Positions 33,379 to 44,310 of a stretch of DNA of 64,000 nucleotides are shown piece by piece. Position numbers and translations under genes: made by a program. The notes below the pieces were generated by a model. The model saw only the letters and a program-made list of their open reading frames with translations, was not told the origin of the DNA and did not search any database. Numbering within the stretch: the first letter of the stretch is position 1; the number at the start of each line of letters is the position of its first letter. Source of the stretch: Rhynchopus sp. YZ270_cl-10 (lineage: Eukaryota > Euglenozoa > Diplonemea > Diplonemida > Diplonemidae); assembly GCA_964035575.1 (NCBI GenBank), contig OZ037885.1:868001-932000 (forward strand), read 5' to 3'.

Positions 33379-35420
33379 AACCGCAAAACTTTGGATAAAA
33401 AAAAGAACGAAGATGATAGGTATATCGCAGTAGTAATTTGGTCGTGGTTTACCAATGGTAATGTCCACGACGCAGTTTATATGGTTGTACTCAACGCGTA
33501 CTATGTCACTAGTGATGAGTATTTTTCTCGCAGGAGCGATTTGGTCTTGGTGGGCATCTTAGCTTTCCCATTTTTAAAGGGACAATAGCCTTGAGACTAA
33601 GACTCCAGGACACATATTAAATTGTTTGCAATGCACGTTTTGCTATCTCTTTGTACTACTCTAGTCTTTGTGTATGTGTTTCAATACAATGGACAATGGA
33701 TGATTAAACTGGTTTTAATCATTGCTTGGACGGCGAACTACTAAGTCCAGAAAATTCAGTATGTTTTTCACTTTTCTATTTTTTACTTTTATTTTATTTC
33801 TCTTTCTTGTGTGTTTGCTGAGGTTTTCTATCTGATACACATACAGGATGTGCTGGTATTTGTTTGGATTGGTAGCAATTATTGCACGGAATACTTTACG
33901 TATACACGGCAGCCATCAAGACCAAGACTCTTTAGGTTACTCTTCCTCCTGGTGATCAGACATTACATCCAGTAAGGACAGAGAAAGGAATAAGAAATAA
34001 GAAAAAAAAACTTTTGTATTTTGTGTATTCCCGAAACAAAAAACTGAAGTAGAAGGTACCAAATGTTCACACGAACATCGGTTTCACGATATTCACCCAC
34101 CATTTAAAGGGAAATCACTGAAGATGTCCACCCTTTTGAATACAACTGTATGATTCTTAGGACTGAAACAGGGTTAATATCAGAAACCAATCTACTGAAG
34201 TTTCAACTTGTGCACGAAACATTTTACTTTTCTTTTCTACGTTTTGCAAAACACACACCATAAGAAGAAAGATGGGACCATTTTTGTTGATCCCTCACCA
34301 TATACTATCAATTTATTGATTGCATATGATGAAAATATTTTTTTGCATACCATCTTTTAGTTGTCAGTGTTAAAAAAGATTGGAGGGTTTTTGAGTAAAC
34401 AAAGCGGGAAAAAATGCATGATTTTGTAATTCTGTTTGATTCACTACCGGCTTTGAGCGTACAAATAATTATCCGATCTTTTTTTTTGAACACACCAAGA
34501 AACCCCGCAAAACCTGAGGCAAATCGTTGTCATTCAAAAAATATAAGGCAGGGTTTTGGTGCATGCGAACAACAAAATTACAAAAAAACAAAAAACAACA
34601 AAAATAGTGGAGCTCATCCTCTTGGGTGTCCATACACTATAATAGTTTTCAATAGAAAACATCTTCTTCCCCTTTTCCCGCAAATCCCCTTTTAAAGAAT
34701 GCTTTGTTTTTTTTTCGAAAACTTGAAAGTTACTTCTCTCTCCCCGCAAAAAAAAATAAAAAAAAACCAAAAAATTCTTCTTTGTAGTATAGTGAAGCAC
34801 ATCCTCAGATGTCTGCACTAATTCAATGAAGATTTTTTTTTTTTCAACAAACAAAGTCTTTTCTCCCATAGACTTTTGTGTGTTTTCCCCCACCCTCCCT
34901 TTTATACCAACGACTCTCCCTTTCCCCTCCTGTCCCCCCTTTTTTTTTTCTTCTTTTCTTTTCCTTTTTTTCTGATGACGTGCACGAGAGGCATGCTCAT
35001 CCTTCAAGTTTTCTCTTTGTTTTTTTTTTTGTTTTGATTTTTTCTTTATTTGTTAATCTGATCGGTATTTTGGATAAGGTTCGTTATTATTTCTGTCTTT
35101 TGTTTTTTTGTTTGTTTTTGCTCCAAAAAAAAGAAATCCGTTTTACGGGATCGTGTGTCGATGTGATTTGTTTGTTTTTGATTCTTTTGTTTTGTCTTTG
35201 TCATTGATGTTGACATCTTGTGTTCATCATGTAGCTACAAAGAGGAAAAAAAGGGTGCAAAAAAACAACAACAAAAAAAAAAAAAAAACAGGCTTTTGGT
35301 CAATTGACTGAGGTCCAAGAACGAAGCAGTTGTCAACGTATTGGTGGATATTTCATCTGGCGTCGAACCACGCGTAGATAGCTATAGCCACTGTCAGAAA
35401 AAAAAAAACAAAGAGACCGG
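32606..35420. other. Intergenic; hairpins C and E, poly-T tracts
   Basis: No gene supported. Repeat H at 34047-34230 (see 12105). A diverged part of the 31246 repeat is at ~34370-34480. Family C at 34603-34650 and 34789-34830, family E at 34974-35014. Poly-T runs of more than 20 near 33163 and 33346. Confidence 0.5.
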
Positions 35421-35640
35421 GACACGGATGCTGCCAGATCTGGCCAGATTTGGGGGCCAATTTCCCAGATCTGGCTCGTTTTCCAGATGTGGAGATCTTG
35501 TTTCCAGATCTGGACAGATCTGGCCAGATCTGGGAATCTGGGAAATTTTTTTTTTCAAAAAAAAAAAAAAACCCCCAGATCTGGCCAGATCTGGCCAGAT
35601 CTGGAAATCTGGCCTTTTTTTTTTTTTTTTCTCAGATTTC
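35420..35640. repeat. CCAGATCTGG palindrome cluster, left
   Basis: CCAGATCTGG-type palindromes occur about eight times with T and A runs between. CACGGATGCTGCCAGATCTG at the left edge recurs inverted at the right edge of the cluster at 38085-38262. Confidence 0.85.
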
Positions 35641-35689
35641 TGGCTATTGTCTCCCAGGGAAAGGGACTCTCGAATTTTTTTTTTCGCCC

Positions 35690-36240
35690 CTATATAGGGC
35701 TAATTTCGACGATTTGAGGCCGTTAAAAGCAAAATTTGACACTTTTGAGCATCTGTGGGGGTCTAAAACGTGGTTTCGCGCACCCGAAATTTCGTGGTTT
35801 TTACCAAAGACAAGTCGATTTTTGAAAAATCTCGAAAAAAAAAATTTTTTTCCCGGGAAAATTTTGACCCCTGAGTAGGGTTTTTGTGCACCAAAAAAGT
35901 GCAAAAAAACGCAAGAGTCGGGTGTTTTGACGATCTGGGGTACCGCCATATGCACTACAGGGGCCCACAATTTCGACTTTTTCTTAGCAATTTCCTTCAT
36001 AATTTTTTTTTTCGATTTTTGGCAAAGGCAAATCTCAGGCAAAAAAAATTCACCCCTGATAGTGGGTCCTTGGGTGTCCAAAGATGCCAAAAACACAAAA
36101 ATTTTGATGTTTTGACCATCTGTGGGCGCCTAAAACGCACTTCTCTGCCCAAAAAATGAATATCGATTTTTCCTTAGCGTTTTTATAGCCGTGCTTTTTG
36201 GGTACTTTTTCGCAAGGTGATTTTTGACCAAACTAATTTT
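35690..36240 (+). repeat. Degenerate ~184-bp tandem repeat, three units
   Basis: Anchors TTTTGAGCATCTGTGGG (~35743), TTTTGACGATCTGGGG (~35926) and TTTTGACCATCTGTGGG (~36111) are spaced ~184 bp apart. Frames are short and broken, so not coding. Confidence 0.6.
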
Positions 36241-37849
36241 GTGCACTTTTTTTGTGGTCACGTAACGCTAAAATCCTCTCCGTGATGATGCGAGAATTAC
36301 ATGTGCGAATGCGATAATGATTCTCGCATGCGAACGCCCAAAACCACGAAGGAGGACGCAAGCAAGGCTTCAGTGCACTTAGGTACAGGATGCGTCGTTT
36401 TCAGTTACAAAAAAGGGTACTGTGAAGCGGTTGAGGCACACACACACACACACAGACCCGTTGCAAAATGCATCTGGGACCCACGCTAGACCCCCCAAAA
36501 GCTGTAAAACCATATATTTCCATCTCGCGACCCCAGCGGATGTGGACTGAGGTGTTTTTTTTGGGTGTTTAGAAAGGTTTTTGTCCGATTGGAGAATTTT
36601 TTCGGTAAGTGTTGCATTTTGTCCCCACTGAGTGTGCACTCAGAAAACACTCATCAAAAAAACGACCTTTCTGTTCGGTAAAAAATAGTTATTTTCTATT
36701 GTAGTAGTGGGTTTGTCATGCAGTGATGTTCTTTGTACCTGGAGAGTGGGCCGAGTGCAAGGTATGTTTTTAACCCCCCCGGTTTTCTCCCTTTTCGACA
36801 TGTCCGCTATTTTTTAGCTATTTTTTTTTTTTTTTTGTCAACAAAAATGTCACTTTTACGTTTAAGGGGTACGGGGCGGCTTCTTGTTTGTTTGTTTGTT
36901 TTTTTGTTGTAGTCTCTACTTTTACATTCAATTTCTCTTAACAGGTACCCGAACCGACGACCCTTCATCGTGACAGCGAAGCAGTGCCGACGGAAGAGCT
37001 GGTGCAATTATTTGAAAACCAGGTGGCGATCGTAAAAGTCGGGTTTATATACCAACTTTTCCATTAACCCACCCCATAGACCACCCTAATTATTATGAAC
37101 CTCTTAGTCAGTCACTGCTATAGCCATTTAACCCAGGGAGCATAGCTAGTGCAAGAAATTCGACTTCGGGATCCGGAAAGTCTGTCCTCTGCTCTTGCGG
37201 AGGACTAGGCACAAGAAAATATTGCGTTCCCCCAGAAAACCAATTTTTGTCAGAGTAATTTTTGCCCAGGGCATGCTCTTGAAGCATGGCGGCTTGGTGT
37301 GAGAAGGGGCAGTGTATTGTTTTGTTCTAGATTTCAACGGTTGTTAGAACGAGTCAAGTGGATGCTTATCTAAACACTGACTTTAGTACAGACCCGAGAG
37401 ATCACACATGACTTTGAGGAAAGAACAAAGCAATGCATCTGTACCCGCACGCCAGGTTGTAGTTACTTCAGAATTTTCTTAAGTTTGCATGAACGAGGAG
37501 GGGCGAATCATTCTTCGGGAACCATTAGCTGTATACCATGGAATGATTTTCTCAAAAACACCACGTGGGGGCTGAATTCAATCCCTTAAGAATTGCGAAT
37601 TCAGCCTTTGTAGAAGGTACGTCTTACTTGTACTTGTACTTGTATGCCGTGTCCACCCTTCTCGACCTTACCGGTTCACATGTACGAATAATATTAGGCA
37701 GTGGTAACACCCTTCTCAATTGTGCAAACTTAAGAATTTTCTGCTGTAACTTACCAAAATCGATTTTCTTTCACCCCAAACACCCGCAACACCCCACCTG
37801 CTACTTCGGTAGCCTGTGTTGTTGGGAGTTGGTTCTCATGTTGATCCCC
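36241..37849. other. Intergenic; no confident feature
   Basis: Patches of complex sequence at 36290-36480 and 36940-37060 with short ORFs only; no domain recognised. (AC)n near 36440. Nothing else seen. Confidence 0.4.
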
Positions 37850-37854
37850 AGTGT

Positions 37855-40132
37855 TTTGCACTGCTTCTTCTGAGCCCAACGCTGTTTGGCCTGTCGACGT
37901 AATAAATACGAAGACAGGGCGGCGGTGCCAACAATTTTCCAATGATGTAACGTTTATCTGATTGATTTATCGTTTGATATACCTTGTGTGTCCTACTTCG
38001 TAACTTGCACACACGAGCAACGTATATTGAACGGTACTTCAAGCGATACTTCGTTATGTCATTGGGGGTACCTGGAAAAAAAAATTTTCCCAGACGTCCC
38101 AGATCTCCCAGATGTGGCCAGATCTGGCCAGATCTGGCCAGATCTGGGACGTCTGGGAAAATTTTTTTTTTCAAAAAAAAAAAAAAAATTTCCAGATCTG
38201 GCCAGATCTGGGAGGCCCAGATCTGGAGATCTGGCCAGATCTGGCAGCATCCGTGCCGGGAGAGTTGTGTGTGCATTTATGTGTGGTTTGTTTGTTGATT
38301 TTTATTTATTTTCTTTTCTTTTATTTTTAGACAAGGTGAACTAAATACTAGGCTTGGGCTTCAGCGGGGGGTCAGACGACACAAAGGAAATATCAACCTG
38401 CGTACAATTTGAAAAGGTAAACTCCAACTGGGCAGGTTTTTTTTTGGATATTTAGAAGGTTTTCTGGGTTTCTTTTAAATATCCAGCGGCGAACTGTCGT
38501 GAGTACAACCCTCCCTGCAGTACAGGGGGAAAGCTACATAGTACGGGATGCATTGTATGGATTTCTTTGTCTTACGGATATCCTATAGGCTGGGGTTTTT
38601 TGAAGACTTCCTTAATTATAACCATTGCGTAATATGAGGCTACCCTGTAGGTGAACCATTGCACTTTGTTCTAAGCTGCTATCGGTTCTAACCGCAGGGC
38701 AATCAATAGTGTCAAAAGCTTCGTGAGAGATGTGTGCTTTGGTTGTATTTTTGCACCCTGTTACGCCCGTCTGACTTGACGTTACAACGCCATTTAATCA
38801 AAAATAAACGAGAGTACACAGAAATTTCAAAAAAATAAATAAATTAAGTGTAGTATAGTGGAGTTCACCTTCGGGTGTCTACACTAAAACAACCAAGTTT
38901 TCAAAAAAAACAAAAAAAAACATTTTTCAAACACCCTGTTGCGCTCAGTTCATTTCATCAGGAAGCCTTGCATAAGCTTCAACCATTTAGACCGGATATG
39001 GTGTTATTGTAAAGATGATTGTACACCCACCCTGAGGGCGGGTGTTCATCATTTCCCTCCCCCCATCCCCTCACCCCCCCGTTTTCCAAAAAAGTTCTGT
39101 TGATGATCAACAGAACTTTGTTAGGTGGCGGCCCCTTGATTTTGGGATTTACACTTTAAAGAAAACCGTTAAAAAAAAAACGATTGGAAGTGATTTTGCA
39201 GTGATTTGCACAATTTTTTTAAAATACATCTACTGTTGTAGGCCGCAGGGTAGTTGTGATTTCATCCGGATGACTGGCATTGTATGTGGGTCAGTCGGAG
39301 GTGTGCCTGCATCAATACAGTTTTTTGCAAACCCCTAAAAAAAGCTGGTTTGCAGAGTCTATGTTGAATACAGGGTTTATTTCCGTTTGGTGGTTTTTTT
39401 TTTGTCAGTACAGAAAAAGAGACACCTAGAGGATATTGTGTACATATTTCTACTATTTTTTTAGTAAGGTTGACACAATGAGAGGCTTAGGTGCATCTTA
39501 GCAGATTTTTCTTTTTACCCCCTCTTCAAATTAGATTCAAATACTTTCAATTCTGTGAACTGAAAGTATATGAATCTAATTTATCCACGCGCGTGAAGCT
39601 TTATTTTCCTCGCCCACCCAAAAGTACGTGGAGGGGTGTGAAAATAAAATTTTTATTTTCACCGTTTTTTTTCACCCGTCTTAAGCCCCCAAACACCCCC
39701 AAACTCACCCTATTTTTTTCGAGTTTTTTTTTCCCCCAGGGTATCTGGACTGGGGTGGGGGGACGGGGCGTGCATGGTGGTAGCTACAAACTTGTTGGAG
39801 TAGCCCTCGAGCTGTGTCAGCGGAGGTAATATATTTTAGGGTAAATTGCGATAGCACGTACAAAAAGTGTGCGTGTTATCGCGAACAAAAACGTACGTGT
39901 TTTCCCCAGGTACCCAGTACCAGTACCCCCAATGACATAACGAAGTATCGCTTGAAAGTATCGTTCAATAACCTTGGGTGTGCAGGTGAAGTAGGACACA
40001 CAAGGTATATCAAACGATAAATCAATCAGATAAACGTTACATCATTGGAAAATTGTTGGCACCGCCCCCCTGTCTTCGTATTTAGTACGTCGACAGGCCA
40101 AACAGCGTTGGGCTCAGAAGAAGCGGTGCAGA
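37855..40132. mobile_element. Element with ~220-bp terminal inverted repeats
   Basis: 37855-38076 and 39905-40132 are inverted copies of one ~225-bp sequence (shared words GCCCAACGCTGTTTGGCCTG, AACAATTTTCCAATGATG and GATACTTCGTTATGTCATTG). Identity is high but not complete. The ~1.8-kb interior has no coding capacity and includes the right CCAGATCTGG cluster, a family C copy (38857-38905) and a family A copy (39466-39503). Long arms with a non-coding centre suggest a foldback or Mutator-like non-autonomous element; target duplications were not resolved. Confidence 0.6.
38085..38262. repeat. CCAGATCTGG palindrome cluster, right
   Basis: About seven CCAGATCTGG-type palindromes plus an outer CCCAGACGTC...GACGTCTGGG-type pairing. 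Its right edge is the inverted copy of the left edge of the cluster at 35420-35640. Confidence 0.85.
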
Positions 40133-40210
40133 TCCACACTACAGGTCTCACACGACACTTGGGCGGGCTCGGAAAATAAAGCTTCACACTTATGGATAAA
40201 ATTATGTCTT

Positions 40211-40349
40211 GGAGTAGAAAATAAGCGTTTTTTTCACCTCGTTGGTGTTTTCAACCCTCGTGACTTTAATTCCCTCGCTTCGCTCGTGAATTAAAGTAAC
40301 TCGGGTTGAAAACACCAACTCGGTGAAAAAAACGACTTATTTTCACTCC
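40211..40349. repeat. 139-bp near-perfect hairpin
   Basis: The arms (~63 bp each) pair almost throughout: GGAGT-GAAAATAAG, GTTTTTTTCACC, GTTGGTGTTTTCAACCC and ACTTTAATTC all have their complements in reverse order. The tip contains CGCTTCGCTCG. Could be a small foldback element or the source of a hairpin RNA. Confidence 0.9.
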
Positions 40350-42351
40350 AATAAATAGCTATTTTACCCCCCCTCTTCAAAAAAAAAATTTAAATGATCC
40401 GTGTGCGATAACCAAAATGTGTCCGTTTTGTCTCCACTCTCCCCCCCCTCATTTTCAGAGGATTAGCGGCCGAAACCTGCAAAACACACAAACATTTACA
40501 GACAGCACAAGGCATGGATTAAATCGTCATCTCAAAAAGTAACGTACCTTGTCTTAACGACCCTTGGTCATGCTGCAAAAGTAAACAAACAAATAAGCAA
40601 AAAAGTACAAAATAAAGTAGCAAAAGCAAAAACAAAACAAAACAAAACAAACTTTCAAACCCCCCTCATTTTATTCCCTTGCGACATAAAGCAAACATGA
40701 AGCAAGGGATTGTCCAAAAAAAAAAAATGGTTTTTTTTTTTAAATGATTTGTCCATACATTGAGTACAGACCCTAATTTCTCACCAAGGTGGGGTGGGCT
40801 GGGAGCGATACCAGAGGTACCTCCTGCATTCGTTCCTACCCCGCAGTAAGTGACTGTCCACTCAAAAAAAAAAGGGGGTGTCAGACAAGAGTTTTCCTAA
40901 TGTGTCTTATCATTCTGCCACACTCTTCAGGGATATGAGGTGTGTTTACTGTAGCCTTTTCAAAAAAAAGGGGTGCCATTTAGGTAAGCAGGCAACCTCT
41001 CTTTTCAAGGCGTATGTAAAAAAGGGGGTCTACAAAAGGTAGGGTGGATGTTGCACTGTAATACCTCTTAGTGTCTGCCTCTGTACGAGGGCATTCATCT
41101 TTCAAACTACATTCCAACATGGGGTTGTCAGGAGCACCACTTATTGGTGCCTTCGGAAGTCGGTCAACGACCTGTCAGCGACCTGTCACGACCTGTCAAT
41201 ATCAGGGGGGGTGTGTATAAAGTCCCTGTGTCAGCGACCTGTCAATATCGACCCCTCCCGGAGCACCACTTATACTTTTTTTTTTCTCTCTCTCTGTGTG
41301 TTCTCTGTTTTCTTTCTTCAACGTAGAGATCTGTACTGCAAAGGATAGCTTGTTGGTGACAAAAAGAAAAGGGGTAAAAAGAAAAAAAAATACAGTATGC
41401 ATACGCCGAACACTTCTTGCTCCAGAAGGTAATAAAAATGAATCTTCTACGGGAAAAAAGCACCCCCTCAGGCACGAATACTCAATGAACCTCCACCAGA
41501 GAGGGGGTTTTTTTGAAAAATATTTTAGGTACCGGGCAGGCGATGTGCACTGTACCCTGGAAACAAAAAAATCATCTATTTCCAGAAATACCCCCCTCCT
41601 GGACTGCTGGCATATTTTTTTTGCTTCCCCCTTTTTTTCAATTTCCTCTCTCTTTTTATATTGCTGTGGTTCTGTGTTTTCATGCCCAACACGGTAACGT
41701 CTTGGATTGAAATACATCTGCCAACGGGGGGTTTTTCTTCTTCTTTTTGAGGTGATTAAGCACGAGAGGCTTATGCTCGTCTTACAAACCTTTTTTTTTT
41801 TTTTGTCACGCTCAGCGCGGAAAAAAAATAGTGGAGCACACTCTAGGGTGGCTACACTAATACAACCAAGTTTTCAAAAATAAACATTGTTTCTCTCTCT
41901 CACTTTTGCCTTATTTTCTCTCCCTTCAGACTTCCCTACTCATCACCCCTTCGCTTGAACAAGCGTTGCAAATCCTTTCCCTTTTTTTTGATAACCCGGT
42001 GTTATTTACGACCTGGGTTGACTCTGAGCACTACAACAGAACATGACATTCCGTCCACACTGAATACGAGACGAGAGTGGACCTCAAAACCTAAAAAAAA
42101 AAGACGCGAACGGGCAAGCTGTGAAGACTGCTTGCAAACCTTGGATGAGGTGAATCTCCTCATTACCGGCCTTGTTTTTTTGGCCATTTTTTTTTGTACA
42201 AGAAAACTATGTCCTTTTTTTGTTAGATAGGCGCGTGTACAGTGAGGCACATTCGTCTTTCAAAAATTTTTTTTGACGCAGATTGGAACGATGCTATGGT
42301 TTTCGTTGATTTGTCGACGTTGTAAGACGTTGTGATAGATCATCGAGAGTA
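40350..42351. other. Intergenic; hairpins D, E, A and C
   Basis: No gene. Diverged D at 40752-40865, repeat J (CACACTC...GAGGTGTG hairpin) at 40914-40965 and also at 50021-50070 and 59106-59150, E at 41078-41110 and 42232-42266, GACCTGTCA motifs at 41164-41258, A at 41748-41790, C at 41829-41880. Confidence 0.5.
41829..41880 (+). repeat. Hairpin family C, representative copy
   Basis: Folds as TAGTG-g-AGC-ac-ACTC-ta-GGGT-g-GCT-a-CACTA, then ATACAACCAAGTTTTC and an A-run. Plus-strand copies near 20917, 24741, 24802, 25121, 34603, 34789, 38857, 42982, 46242, 52439, 53454, 53515, 54957, 55136, 55198, 56281, 56414, 58039 and 59267. In one subset the inner stem reads ATCC-tc-GGGT, so the stem changes but still pairs. 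Confidence 0.8.
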
Positions 42352-42636
42352 GCATGTATTTGCATGTACTTGCATGTACTTGCATGTACTTGCATGTACT
42401 TGCATGTACTTGCATGTACTTGCATGTACTTGCATGTACTTGCATGTACTTGCATGTACTTGCATGTACTTGCATGTACTTGCATGTACTTGCATGTACT
42501 TGCATGTACTTGCATGTACTTGCATGTACTTGCATGTACTTGCATGTACTTGCATGTACTTGCATGTACTTGCATGTACTTGCATGTACTTGCATGTACT
42601 TGCATGTACTTGCATGTACTTGCATGTACTTGCATG
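42352..42636 (+). repeat. Tandem array, 10-bp unit TGCATGTACT, ~28 copies
   Basis: 27 perfect units at 42361-42630 plus partial or variant units at both edges. Confidence 0.98.
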
Positions 42637-42753
42637 AGACTTATGGAGGGTAACATGCCGCGAACGGAATGAATTTTTTTAAAAAAGCGGATCTTACACA
42701 AGGTGTTCAACTACACTATCCCAACAGCTTTACCAGCTGTCTTTTTCTTCTTC

Positions 42754-42805
<52 letters not shown>

Positions 42806-44149
42806 CTGTAATCACCCACGCCTTCAACGGGGCGTTGTGCGCAGAATATTGTACTTTTAAGTATTTAAGGCGACTAACCACAAGGCTTAGGCTGCATCTT
42901 CCAATCCCCCCCTTTTTTTGTGACAACGAACAGGAGTCTCATTGACTTTGACATTTTTTTTTGCCTGATGAACGTAAGTAAAAAATGGAGCTCCTGGGGT
43001 GTCCACACTTTGACATTTTTTTTTTTTTTTTTTTTCGTTTTTTCTCTTTACCATTTTGAGCCATCTGTACCATCCGTCTATATCTTTTAAGTACAATAGC
43101 CTTCGGGCGACATTGAGTACAGATCCTGCACTAGCAGGTGATTGCCGACACAACAAAAATACAAATTGAAAGAAAAGGCTGCTCTTCAAAACAGTGGACC
43201 AACAACCAAAAAATAGCAGGGACTGCAAAACCATGTACTGGGGGGTGGTCAGCGTCACAGCGAGGAAGGGTGGAAAAAGGGAGGGGTTGCTATTTTGCTC
43301 CCTTTTGTTCCCTACCCCCCTCTTCTGCACACTTAAAAAAGGGGGCTTGGCCAACATTATGTACAGGTGTTTCCGGGTGTTTGCTGTTTCTGTGTTTTTT
43401 TTTTTGTTGTATTTTCTTTTTGTGGATATACAGAGGCCCCTTTTGTTTTAGACCACCAAGATAATTTGGAACGTAGGCTTGCACAGGATGCACACCTACA
43501 CTCTAAACAGAAATATGGAGGCAGCCTCACGTTTCTAGGTTTCGTACGATGTGGTACGTCAGAAAAGATTTTTTTTAAAAAGCGCCATTTCTTTAAGGAA
43601 TTTCGGGTCCTTGCGGACAGGCTCATCTGTCTGCGTCACCCAGCTACCACCACCACCCCTCCCCTTATGCACCTTCAACTTCATTTCTACATTTTTTCCC
43701 TTCAAAAAAAAAAGAAAAAAAAAAATCTACAACGTGCAACCATGTTGCCTTACAAATGCCTTCTAGGGGGTTCGATAACAAAGTGGAGAACCAAAGAGCC
43801 TGCGCACCGAGATCCGGTGGGTTGTTTAAGGCACTTTCCAACTTCTCTTCCTTACCAACACCTTTTGGCATAAATGAAAGAACCCCGTAGGGAAGGTCTA
43901 TACTATTTGCGACAAGCCCTGATGGTATTCGGTGTTTGATGGGGTGTCTGTAAGCAAGAGAGGCTGAAGCGTTACGGTCACCCATTTTTCTTTGTGTCGT
44001 TTTGTGCACCTATTATACCCTACAAAAAAAAATGAAAAGAAAAAAGCATATAAAAAAAAAATGCAAAGATAACAACGAGTTTTGATCTAAAAAAAAAAAA
44101 TAAAAAAAAAATAAAACACTTTACAACGCGTTCACGGCGGACTATTCAG

Positions 44150-44310
44150 AGAGACTACTAGTGGAACTACTAGTTGTAACAACTAGTGCTAAACTAGTCG
44201 TGTTACTGGTGTGGCATTAGTCGTAAAACACTAGTCATTTGGACTGGTAGCTCTACAGCCTAGTAGCAGCACTTGTCCAAATGCTAGTGGTCCCCCTGAC
44301 TAGTCTGCCG
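44150..44310. repeat. ACTAGT palindrome cluster
   Basis: ACTAGT or one-base variants occur about ten times in 160 bp with irregular 8-20 bp spacing, so it is not a simple tandem array. Confidence 0.75.

Noticed and set aside
32966..33588. 186-codon ORF at 33028-33588
   Set aside because: Interrupted by long Phe runs from poly-T tracts, no domain, ordinary flanking composition; treated as chance.
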